Source of the DNA: an uncultured Chloroflexota bacterium
GTDB lineage: Bacteria > Chloroflexota > Limnocylindria > Limnocylindrales > CSP1-4
Direction: 5' to 3'
Assembly: GCA_903930745.1 (NCBI GenBank)
Contig: CAIYZX010000313.1
Location: forward strand, 1-19,796
DNA length: 19,796 nt
A model generated the notes under the pieces. That model made no database searches, was not told where the DNA came from, and worked only from the letters and a program-made list of their open reading frames with translations. This document shows positions 13,124 to 19,796 of the stretch, one piece after another. Both the position numbers and the translations under genes were made by a program. The stretch's first letter is position 1. Each line of letters opens with the position of its first letter.

Positions 13124-14089
13124 ATGACGGGCTCCGAGGCGCTGCGCCAGTTCATGCGCTCGCTGGAAGCCCGCGACCTCTCGCCCGAGACGCTCCGCTC
13201 GTACGAGCGCACCGTCGCCGCCTATCTCGCCTGGCTGGAGTCCAACGGCGCGCCCTGGACCGCGCCCGGCAAGACAGTCCTGCGGGCCTACATGGCCGAC
13301 CTCTCGACCGGACACGCCCGGACGTCCGTGGTCCAGCGCATGGCGGCCCTCCGCTCGTTCCACCGCTACTGCGCCCGCGCCGGGCTGACCGCCGGCGATC
13401 CGTGGGGTGCCATCGCAACACCGCGCCTGCCCCGACGCCTCCCGAAGGTGTTGGAGGTGTCCCAGGTGGAGGCGTTGCTCGAGGTTGTCGATGACGACCT
13501 GGCGGCCGCCGCCGCCGGCGAGGGGGCCACCGCCCGCCGTGACCCGGAGCTCGCCGTTGCCATCGCGCTGCGCGACCGGGCGATCGTGGAGACCGCCTAC
13601 GCCGCCGGCCTGCGGATCAGCGAGCTTGCCGCCGCGGACCTCGGCTCCCTGGACGTTCGCAAGGGACAGGTCCGGGTGCTGGGCAAGGGCCGCAAGGAGC
13701 GCATCGGCCTCCTGGGGCGCCCGGCCCGCGAGGCCCTGGCGGAGTACCTGGCCGAAGGCCGCCCGGTCCTGGCGCGCCGCGCCGCAGCGGCCGATGACCC
13801 CACGCCGGCCGTCTTCCTGAACCACCTCGGCGGTCCGCTGGGCGTCCGGGGCCTCCGGCTGCGCCTTGACCGGCTGCGACGGCTCGCGGGCCTGCCCCAG
13901 GGCGTCAGCCCCCACACGCTCCGCCACAGCTTCGCCACGCACCTGCTGGAGGGCGGCGCGGACCTGCGCGTGGTCCAGGAGCTGCTGGGCCACGAGAGCC
14001 TGGCCACCACCCAGGTCTACACCCACGTCTCGCCGGCCCGGCTGCGCGAGGCCTACCGCCAGGCGCATCCGCGGGCGAGGGCAACCTGA
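13124..14089 (+). CDS. xerC: Tyrosine recombinase XerC/XerD
   Basis: A 321-residue site-specific tyrosine recombinase of the Xer type, which resolves chromosome dimers at dif near the division septum. The N-terminal SAM-like core-binding domain is at about 3-90. The catalytic domain shows the full set: R164 (GLRISEL), K188 (GKGRKER), H264 and R267 (SPHTLRHSF), H290 (LLGHESL) and nucleophile Y299 (TTQVYTHVS). Length is slightly above average because of an insert at about 123-145 (DDDLAAAAAGEGATARRD and following). The ATG lies 16 nt after the topA stop, with only a G-rich stretch before it, so translation may depend on coupling. The murJ start overlaps its stop. XerC is favoured over XerD by the topA neighbour, but the two cannot be separated by motif. 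No flanking att or element genes are seen, arguing against a phage integrase. Confidence 0.92.
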   Translation: MTGSEALRQFMRSLEARDLSPETLRSYERTVAAYLAWLESNGAPWTAPGKTVLRAYMADLSTGHARTSVVQRMAALRSFHRYCARAGLTAGDPWGAIATPRLPRRLPKVLEVSQVEALLEVVDDDLAAAAAGEGATARRDPELAVAIALRDRAIVETAYAAGLRISELAAADLGSLDVRKGQVRVLGKGRKERIGLLGRPAREALAEYLAEGRPVLARRAAAADDPTPAVFLNHLGGPLGVRGLRLRLDRLRRLAGLPQGVSPHTLRHSFATHLLEGGADLRVVQELLGHESLATTQVYTHVSPARLREAYRQAHPRARAT

Positions 14090-15726
14090 TGGACGACGCC
14101 ACCGCCATCGAGACCGAGACCGCCCTGGACGCCGAGCAGGTAGCCAGGTCCGCGAGCACGTCGCGCTCCGCGATCGCCCGTGCCGGGCTCATCGTGACCG
14201 GCCTCTTCCTGCTGTCGCGCGTGCTTGGATACGTCCGGACCATCGTCATCGCCGGTGCCGTTCCGGACGTTGGCCAGCTTGGCCCGTTCTTCGCCGCCTT
14301 CCGCATCCCGGACTTCCTCTTCCAGCTGGTCGCAGCGGGCGCGCTCTCGTCCGCGCTGATCCCGGTCGTCGCGGGCCTGTTCGCCACGGACCAGGAGGCC
14401 CGCGCATGGCGGGTGGTCTCCACGGTCACCACGCTGATGCTGTCGCTGCTCGTGGCGTTCGCGGCGCTGGTGCTCCTCTTCGCGCCGCAGCTCGTGGCCT
14501 TCATCACGCCGGGCTTCGATGCCGCGGAGCTCGCCCAGACCGTGGACCTGACGCGGACGATGGTCCTCTCGCCGCTCTTCCTCGCGGCGGGTGCCGTTGC
14601 CACGAGCGCGCTCAACGCCAAGGGCCGGTTCGCCGCGGCCGGCCTGGCACCGCTGGCCTACAACCTCGGCATCATCGTTGGCGCGCTCGTCCTTGTGCCC
14701 GCGATCGGCGTCGGGGGGCTCGCGTACGGCGTGGTGCTGGGGGCCGCCGGCCATGTGCTCGTCCAGGTGCCGTCGCTCGTCCGGGTCGGTGCGCGCATCG
14801 CCCCGGGAATGGACCTGCGCGACGAGCAGGCACGCCTGGCGCTCGTCCTGATGGTGCCGCGCGCCATCGGCCTCGGGACCACGCAGGTCGTCTTCCTGGT
14901 GCTGACGTCGCTTGCCTCAACGCTTGGAGACCAGGCGCTCGCGGTCTTCAACTTCGCGTTCGCCGTGTTGCAGATCCCCATCGGCGTCATCGGCGTGCCC
15001 CTGGGGGTTGTGCTGCTTCCCTCGCTGTCGCGCGAGGTGGCCACGGGTGCCACGGACGGGTTCCGCCGCCTCATGGTCCGCGGGCTCTCCATCCTCGCCT
15101 ACGTGATGGTCGTGATCACCGTCCTCGGCGTGGTGGCATCAGAGGATCTCGTCCGCATCCTGTTCGAGTTCGCCGGCATCGGCGAGGACGCCATCGAGGC
15201 CACCGCGCTCCTGCTCGCCGTCTTCCTGGTGGGCCTCACGGCGCACTCCCTCATCGCGGTGCTCGCGCGTGCCTTCTACGCCCTCAGGGACACCCGCACG
15301 CCCGTGGTGGCTGCGATCGTCGCCGTGGTGGTCAACGTCGTGGTGGCGAACGCGGTGGTGAGGATCCTCGGCCTTCCGGCGCTCGCGGTGGCGATCGCGG
15401 CGGCAGCCTGGATCGAGACACTGACCCTCGTCGTGCTCCTGGAGCGGCGTGTGCCACACCTCGGCTTCGGCCACGTGGCGCTCGTCCTCGCGAAGTCCGC
15501 GGTTGCGGCGGGTGCCGGGGGCGCCGTCGCCTTCGGCGTGGCGCAGGTGCTCCTGGGCGCGTGGGGCGAGGATCCCGGCCTCCTCCCGCTCCTGGCCCGC
15601 GCGACCGCCGTGACGGTCTCGGGGGGCCTCGTGGTGGTAGTCACCTCGCTCGCGTTGCGGATCGGCGAGCTGGGCACTATCGTCGGGGTCGTGGTGGACA
15701 TCCTTCGCAGGCGGGCACGGGCATGA
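14089..15726 (+). CDS. murJ: Lipid II flippase MurJ
   Basis: A 545-residue polytopic membrane protein of the MurJ/MviN family, which moves lipid II across the cytoplasmic membrane. After a hydrophilic N-terminal tail (1-30) come about fourteen hydrophobic helices. The signature region LSRVLGYVRTIV (42-53) and FFAAFRIPDFLFQLVAAG (67-84) matches the first two helices of the family, with R44 and R50 at the places of the essential Arg pair of E. coli MurJ. The acidic residue and Arg expected a little later in the E. coli protein appear as G65 and Q79, a variant I associate with Gram-positive-like and Chloroflexota MurJ. It overlaps the xerC stop by one base, has GAGGG seven nt upstream, and its own stop overlaps the next ATG by four bases. 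Context with two FemAB genes and murE supports the peptidoglycan role. Confidence 0.94.
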   Translation: MDDATAIETETALDAEQVARSASTSRSAIARAGLIVTGLFLLSRVLGYVRTIVIAGAVPDVGQLGPFFAAFRIPDFLFQLVAAGALSSALIPVVAGLFATDQEARAWRVVSTVTTLMLSLLVAFAALVLLFAPQLVAFITPGFDAAELAQTVDLTRTMVLSPLFLAAGAVATSALNAKGRFAAAGLAPLAYNLGIIVGALVLVPAIGVGGLAYGVVLGAAGHVLVQVPSLVRVGARIAPGMDLRDEQARLALVLMVPRAIGLGTTQVVFLVLTSLASTLGDQALAVFNFAFAVLQIPIGVIGVPLGVVLLPSLSREVATGATDGFRRLMVRGLSILAYVMVVITVLGVVASEDLVRILFEFAGIGEDAIEATALLLAVFLVGLTAHSLIAVLARAFYALRDTRTPVVAAIVAVVVNVVVANAVVRILGLPALAVAIAAAAWIETLTLVVLLERRVPHLGFGHVALVLAKSAVAAGAGGAVAFGVAQVLLGAWGEDPGLLPLLARATAVTVSGGLVVVVTSLALRIGELGTIVGVVVDILRRRARA

Positions 15727-16820
15727 CGCAGGGCCCTGTCCACGAGGTCGCCGTCGAGCCTTCCGCCGAGGCATGGGACGCCGTCGTGGAGGCGAACCCC
15801 CTTGGCTCCTACCTCCAGCTTGACGCCTGGGCGAGGGTCAAGGCCGTCAACGGCTGGACCTCGCGCCGCCTGCTGGACGCCGGACCGGGTCCCGTGGTGG
15901 GCGCCCAGGTCCTGCTCCGCCGTCCCGGTCCGTTGCCCTGGGCCTTCGCGTACGCGCCCCGAGGTCCCGTGCTGGAGCACTGGGACGAGGCGTCCGTCCG
16001 CCGGTTCACGGAGCTCGCGAAGGCCGGCCTGCGTGGCCCGGCGCGGGCGAGCCACCTGCGGATTGACCCGGAGATCGAGAAGGGCGCTGGCGCCGACGAC
16101 GGTGGTGCGCTGACGGCAGCGTTGCGGGACGCCGGATGGATTGCGGCACCCCCGATCCAGCCCGTGAGCACCCGGATCATCGATCTCGCCACGGACGAGG
16201 ACGCCCTGTGGGGCGACCTCCGCAAGAAGTGGCGCCAGTACGTGAACAACGCCCGGCGCGGCGGCGTGCAGATCGTGGACGCAGGCCCGGAGCGGCTGGA
16301 CGACTTCTACAGGATCTACCAGGAGACGGCCGCCAGGGCGGGCTTCCTGATCCGTGCGCTCTCCGCCTACCGCGACATCTGGGATGCCTATGGGCCCTCC
16401 GGGCGTGCGCGCCTGCTCTTCGCCGAGCTGCCGGACGGGACGCCCGCAGCGACGCTCTTCCTGGTGCGGAGCGGGACCCGCGTGGTGGAGCCGTACGGTG
16501 GCATGACGGCGGCGGGCGCAGACCTGCGCGCGAACTACCTGCTCAAGTGGGAGGCCATCCGGAGCTCCAGGGAGGCCGGGGCCACCTCGTACGACATGTG
16601 GGGCCTGGCGCACCCGGGCATCGCCCACTTCAAGACCGGCTTCGGCGGGCGCGAGATCGGGTACGTAGGCGCCTGGGACCTGGTGCTGGATCCGCTCGGG
16701 CGCAAGACGTTCCAGCTGGCGCAGCAGGCACGGGTCCGGCTCGCGCGGCGCCGTCACGGTCTCGCCGGCGGTGGCACCACTGCGGCCGCGTACACCGGGG
16801 ACGGCGGAGCGGACGGATGA
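15723..16820 (+). CDS. FemAB-family peptide-bridge transferase, copy 1
   Basis: A 365-residue aminoacyl transferase of the FemA/FemB/FemX family, made of two GNAT-like halves. These enzymes take an amino acid from aminoacyl-tRNA and attach it to the stem peptide of lipid II on the cytoplasmic side. Family marks are SYLQLDAWARVKAVNGW (29-45), LLRRPGPLPWAFAYAPRGPV (64-83, abridged here as FAYAPRGP), LRKKWRQYVNNARRGGV (166-182), NYLLKWEAI (271-279), YDMWGLAHP (290-298) and FKTGFGG (303-309). The coiled-coil arm of staphylococcal FemA is absent, as in the shorter FemX type. The start is ATG 15723, overlapping the murJ stop (ATGA), and the stop overlaps the next gene the same way. The amino acid added cannot be read from the sequence. 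Confidence 0.88.
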   Translation: MTQGPVHEVAVEPSAEAWDAVVEANPLGSYLQLDAWARVKAVNGWTSRRLLDAGPGPVVGAQVLLRRPGPLPWAFAYAPRGPVLEHWDEASVRRFTELAKAGLRGPARASHLRIDPEIEKGAGADDGGALTAALRDAGWIAAPPIQPVSTRIIDLATDEDALWGDLRKKWRQYVNNARRGGVQIVDAGPERLDDFYRIYQETAARAGFLIRALSAYRDIWDAYGPSGRARLLFAELPDGTPAATLFLVRSGTRVVEPYGGMTAAGADLRANYLLKWEAIRSSREAGATSYDMWGLAHPGIAHFKTGFGGREIGYVGAWDLVLDPLGRKTFQLAQQARVRLARRRHGLAGGGTTAAAYTGDGGADG

Positions 16821-17995
16821 CGGGCCCGGCGCTCCCCGTGGCCCGCGACGCGGACGCGGCAGAGCTCGCGCGCTGGGACGCGGACGCCGTGGACACGCCG
16901 GGCGGTCACGTGCTGCAGTCGCAGGCATGGGCGGCACACCGCGCGGCGCAGGGCTGGCGTCCCCGCCACCTGGTCATCGGCGAGGTACGGGCGCTCGCGC
17001 TGGTGCGGCCCTACCCGCTGGTGCCGGGCAACTCGGCGTACCTGCCGCGCGGCCCCGTGGGGCCCGGCACGCCCTGGCGGACGGACGACGGCACGGGCAC
17101 GGGCATCGGGGCGGCGCTGGTCGCGGCCACGGACCTCCTGGCGCGGAGCGGCTGCGACGTGATCGCGGCGGACCCGGAGGTTGCCGAGGCGGACCGTGGG
17201 TACGAGGTGGCCCTGGAGCGGGCGCGCTTCCACGTGATCCCGGAGATCCAGCCCTCGCGTCACAGGATGGCCCTGGACCTGCCGCCGGGCACGGACGCGG
17301 ACACGGTGTTCGACGGGGTCGCGAAGGCCACGCGGCAGCGGATCCGGCGCGCGGAACGCGACGGCGTGGTGGTGGTCCGCCACGACCTTCGCGCGGCCGC
17401 GGTGGACGCCGACGCCCGCGCCGGATCCGGTCCAGGCTTCGCGCTGCCCGCAGAGGACGCCGCCGTGGCCCTGGAGCGCTTCTACAGCCTCCTGCGCGAG
17501 ACCGGTGACCGTCGTGGCTTCGGCTTCGCCGGACCGTCTGAGTTCGTCACGTGGTGGAACCGTGCGTTCGCCGCCGGCCACCTGGCCTACCTGGAGGCCC
17601 GAGAGCACACCGCGGACGGCGACGTCCTCGGTGGCCTTGTCCTGTACCGGCACGGGCGCCGCCTCTCCACCGCCCATTCCGGTGACCGTGCGGAGCGCCG
17701 CCGAGACCACCCGGGCGCCATGCACCTCCTGCGCTGGCGTGCCATCGAGCTCGCCCTGGCCGAGGGATGCACGGAGATGGACCTGGGCGGCGTCGACATC
17801 GCCGGAGCGAGACGGCCCCCGGTGGACGGCGAGCCCACGTATGGCCTCTACGAGCACAAGCGCTCCTTCGGGGCCCGCTGGGTCCAGCTGGCGGGGGCAC
17901 GTGAGATCGTGGTCCGGCCGCTGCGCTACCGCGTTGGGCGCGTGGCCTCAAAGCTGGCCAGGACCGCACGAAGGGCGCCCGGAGGCCGCGCGTGA
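16817..17995 (+). CDS. FemAB-family peptide-bridge transferase, copy 2
   Basis: A 392-residue second FemAB-like transferase, clearly diverged from its neighbour. It keeps the fold marks VLQSQAWAAHRAAQGW (32-47), AYLPRGPVG (74-82), an LPPGTDADTVFDGVAKATR segment before the basic helix (155-173), ERFYSLLRETGDRRGF (220-235), HLLRWRAIELALAEG (303-317), MDLGGVD (321-327) and LYEHKRSFGA (344-353). The last two match MWG and FKTGFGG of the first copy. Extra residues lie around 191-215, Ala/Asp-rich and probably a loop. With copy 1 it may add a second bridge residue, as FemX, FemA and FemB act in sequence in staphylococci; this is inference. The ATG at 16817 overlaps the preceding stop by four bases and GGAG lies about nine nt upstream. 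The stop overlaps the murE GTG. Confidence 0.86.
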   Translation: MTGPALPVARDADAAELARWDADAVDTPGGHVLQSQAWAAHRAAQGWRPRHLVIGEVRALALVRPYPLVPGNSAYLPRGPVGPGTPWRTDDGTGTGIGAALVAATDLLARSGCDVIAADPEVAEADRGYEVALERARFHVIPEIQPSRHRMALDLPPGTDADTVFDGVAKATRQRIRRAERDGVVVVRHDLRAAAVDADARAGSGPGFALPAEDAAVALERFYSLLRETGDRRGFGFAGPSEFVTWWNRAFAAGHLAYLEAREHTADGDVLGGLVLYRHGRRLSTAHSGDRAERRRDHPGAMHLLRWRAIELALAEGCTEMDLGGVDIAGARRPPVDGEPTYGLYEHKRSFGARWVQLAGAREIVVRPLRYRVGRVASKLARTARRAPGGRA

Positions 17996-19641
17996 CGGCG
18001 GAAGGGCAGGGGAGGGAGCCCGGCCCCGTGGAGCGCCTGGTTGCCGAGGCCTCCGCCCACGAGCCGCTCCCGCTTGCGGAGCTTGAGGCGGAGCTGCGGA
18101 CGCGGGGCCTGCTGTTGGAGGTGGTGCCGGCGACCGGGCCGGCCGAGCAGCACGCCACCCTCGTGACCGGCCTGGCTGAGGACTCGCGCGCGGTGGGACC
18201 GGGCACGCTCTTCGTGGCCGTGCCGGGCTTCCACGTGGACGGCCATGCCTACGTTGGGCACGCCGGTGCCGCCGGTGCCGCCGCAGCGATCGTGGAACGC
18301 CCGGTTGCGGGAGCCGGGGTCCGCCAGCTGGTGGTGGGCTCGTCGCGCCAGGCACTGGCGCGCGCCGCCGCCTGGTGGTCCGGAAGCCCCAGCCGCGAGC
18401 TTGGCGTGGTGGGCATCACCGGCACGGACGGCAAGACCACCACGTCGTTCCTCGTCGTCGCAGCGCTGGAGGCGGCTGGGATCTCGTCCGGCCTCATCGG
18501 CACCGTGGAGACCAAGGTGGGTGGCCAGCGCGAGCGCCACGAGGCGCACGTCACCACGCCAGGGGCACCGGAGCTCCAGGCCACGCTGCGCGCCATGGTC
18601 ACGGCCGGCAACCAGGCGGCGGTCGTGGAGACCACGTCGCACGCCCTGGAGCTGGAGCGCGTTGCGGGCATCGCCTATGACGCCGCCATCTTCACGAACC
18701 TCACGCACGAGCACCTGGATCTCCACGGCACCTTCGAGCGGTACCGCGCCGCCAAGCTCCGCCTCTTCGAGCGGCTCGCCGTCAACGCCGAGAACCCGCG
18801 CAAGCTGGTCAACGGCTGGCCCTGGCCGAAGCTCGCGGTGATCAACCGTGAGGATGCGGCGGCTCCGCTGTTCGATGTCGCCGCCCGCGAGGCGAGGGCC
18901 GCCGTGATGATGTACGGCACCACGCACGGCGCGGACGTCCGGGCGATCGACGTGGAGGAGGACGCTCGGCGCCTGCGCGTGACCTACGCCGCCCCGTCCG
19001 GTCGCGCGAGCCTGGACCTCCGACTCGCCGGCCGCTTCAACGTCTTCAACGCCCTCGCCGTGGTGGCCCTGGGCGAGGGGCTGGGCCTGGATCCTGCGGC
19101 CATCCGCGCGGGCCTGGAGGGCGTCACGGGCGTCCCCGGCAGGATGGAGCGCATCGAGCAGGGCCAGCCCTTCGGCATCCTCGTGGACTACGCGCACTCG
19201 CCGGCGTCCCTGCAGGGCGTGCTTGACCTGATGGGTCCCGTGGCCGCACGCTCCGGTGGCGGGCTGATCGTGGTCTTCGGGTCCGGCGGCGAGCGGGACA
19301 CCACAAAGCGGGCCGTGATGGGGAGGATCGCCGGGGAGCGCTGCCGCCTGGTCATCGCCACGGACGAGGACCCGCGGGGCGAGGACCGCCACGCGATCAT
19401 CGAGGAGATCGTGCAGGGCGCCGAGCAGGCCGGCCGGACGAGGGGAAGGGACGTCCTGGCCATCGCGGACCGGCGCGACGCCATCGCCGCCGCCTTCGAG
19501 CGCGCCCGTCCGGGTGACCTCGTGCTGCTTGCCGGCAAGGGCCACGAGCCCACCATCCTGTACGCGGACCGCGCCCTGCCATGGGACGAGGCCACCGTCG
19601 CGCGCGAGACGCTCGCCGCGATGGGCTACCGCGACGCCTGA
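17992..19641 (+). CDS. murE: MurE, UDP-MurNAc-tripeptide synthetase
   Basis: A 549-residue Mur ligase that adds the third amino acid to UDP-MurNAc-L-Ala-D-Glu in the cytosol. Seen are the ATP loop GITGTDGKTTT (141-151), VETTSHALE (212-220), FTNLTHEHLDLHG (234-246), the carbamylated-Lys candidate K255, GRFNVFNALA (347-356), VDYAHSP (398-404) and GKGHE (515-519). At the specificity site the protein reads TDEDPR (457-462), not the DNPR of DAP enzymes. The Arg is kept but the preceding residues change, so DAP, Lys, Orn or another diamino acid are all open. The protein is longer than usual (about 480-500) because of an N-terminal extension (about 1-25) and an insert near 264-281 (VNAENPRKLVNGWPW). 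The GTG start has GGAGG (17981-17985) six nt upstream and overlaps the preceding stop. Confidence 0.95.
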   Translation: MTAEGQGREPGPVERLVAEASAHEPLPLAELEAELRTRGLLLEVVPATGPAEQHATLVTGLAEDSRAVGPGTLFVAVPGFHVDGHAYVGHAGAAGAAAAIVERPVAGAGVRQLVVGSSRQALARAAAWWSGSPSRELGVVGITGTDGKTTTSFLVVAALEAAGISSGLIGTVETKVGGQRERHEAHVTTPGAPELQATLRAMVTAGNQAAVVETTSHALELERVAGIAYDAAIFTNLTHEHLDLHGTFERYRAAKLRLFERLAVNAENPRKLVNGWPWPKLAVINREDAAAPLFDVAAREARAAVMMYGTTHGADVRAIDVEEDARRLRVTYAAPSGRASLDLRLAGRFNVFNALAVVALGEGLGLDPAAIRAGLEGVTGVPGRMERIEQGQPFGILVDYAHSPASLQGVLDLMGPVAARSGGGLIVVFGSGGERDTTKRAVMGRIAGERCRLVIATDEDPRGEDRHAIIEEIVQGAEQAGRTRGRDVLAIADRRDAIAAAFERARPGDLVLLAGKGHEPTILYADRALPWDEATVARETLAAMGYRDA

Positions 19642-19651
19642 GGAGCACCCG

Positions 19652-19796
19652 ATGCGCGGCTGCCTGTTCACCCTGGCACTCGGTGCCGTGGTCATCTTCC
19701 TCGCGCTGACGCTGGGCCTGCCCGCGCTCGCGGAGGGGCTCGTTGGCGGCGCGCTGTCCGCCGCGGGCCTCCAGGCCGATGACACGAGGGTGGACG
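19652..19796 (+). CDS. Membrane or exported protein, 5' part only
   Basis: The first 48 codons of a gene cut by the window edge. It opens MRGCLFTLALGAVVIFLALT, a signal peptide or membrane anchor with a short basic start, then LGLPALAEGL and SAAGLQADDTRVD. AGGAG (19641-19645) six nt before the ATG, and the 10-nt gap after murE, put it in the same operon. The anchor followed by a GLQADDT-like strand faintly recalls DUF2993/LmeA lipid-binding proteins, but too little is visible to assign it. Confidence 0.6.
   Translation, partial: MRGCLFTLALGAVVIFLALTLGLPALAEGLVGGALSAAGLQADDTRVD

Noticed and set aside
11401..13212. 603-codon minus-strand open frame over topA and the xerC start
   Set aside because: Fully antisense to the conserved topA domains, with Arg/Ala/Leu-rich composition and no motif. 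It is a shadow of codon usage.
13124..14089. Integrase of a mobile element
   Set aside because: The tyrosine recombinase sits inside a tight topA-murJ operon with no tRNA, att repeat or phage gene nearby, and its length and motifs are those of Xer proteins.
13866..15722. In-frame extension of the first FemAB gene through xerC and murJ
   Set aside because: The sequence is Arg/Gly/His-rich shadow of murJ. ATG 15723 with the ATGA overlap gives a normal FemAB start.
1..19796. CRISPR arrays, insertion sequences, tRNA or rRNA genes
   Set aside because: I saw no spaced repeat array, transposase or terminal inverted repeat, and no cloverleaf or rRNA-like sequence by eye. A dedicated tRNA and covariance scan would settle this.

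Overview
The window is a GC-rich (roughly 70% by eye), densely packed bacterial chromosome segment. It carries fifteen complete genes and one gene cut by the right edge. All read rightward except one response regulator. The content is mostly housekeeping: amino-acid metabolism, DNA uptake and recombination, topology and peptidoglycan synthesis. The class II TrpB, the triple Ig-like plus CAP surface protein, the FemAB pair beside MurE and several starts without a Shine-Dalgarno sequence suggest a monoderm-like, high-GC lineage. Chloroflexota (Limnocylindria/Ellin6529-like) is my best guess, by remembered resemblance only; an actinobacterium-like lineage is not excluded. I see no prophage, insertion sequence, CRISPR array, tRNA or rRNA.

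Layout. 108-1817: a stand-alone trpB2 followed by a short gene for a zinc-ribbon protein with striking Arg-Arg repeats. 1842-2606 (minus): an orphan NarL/LuxR response regulator, convergent with the zinc-ribbon gene over a double hairpin and divergent from tyrA. 2650-4121: tyrA and a degenerate NUDIX protein, overlapping by one base. 4195-5364: a TadZ/CpaE-like ATPase with a pseudo-receiver domain, away from any pilus genes. 5462-8349: yifB(comM)-dprA, the natural-transformation pair, start and stop overlapping. 8459-10577: a membrane-anchored protein with three Ig-like domains and a CAP domain, followed by a small unknown protein. 10669 to the right edge: topA-xerC-murJ-femAB-femAB-murE-(membrane protein), with junctions of 16 nt or less and mostly 1-4 nt overlaps, so very probably one operon.

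How the genes work together. YifB and DprA would process incoming single-stranded DNA. TopA and XerC manage topology and chromosome-dimer resolution. MurE adds the third stem-peptide residue, the two FemAB-like transferases probably build an interpeptide bridge, and MurJ flips lipid II. MurE carries TDEDPR where the DAP-adding enzymes have DNPR; with two FemAB genes alongside, this favours a diamino acid such as Lys or Orn over meso-DAP, but does not prove it.

No clearly new system is visible. The most unusual items are the zinc-ribbon protein with two blocks of RR dyads at a five-residue period, an 11-bp tandem repeat in front of yifB, interleaved inverted repeats over the promoter behind dprA, and a set of apparently leaderless genes.
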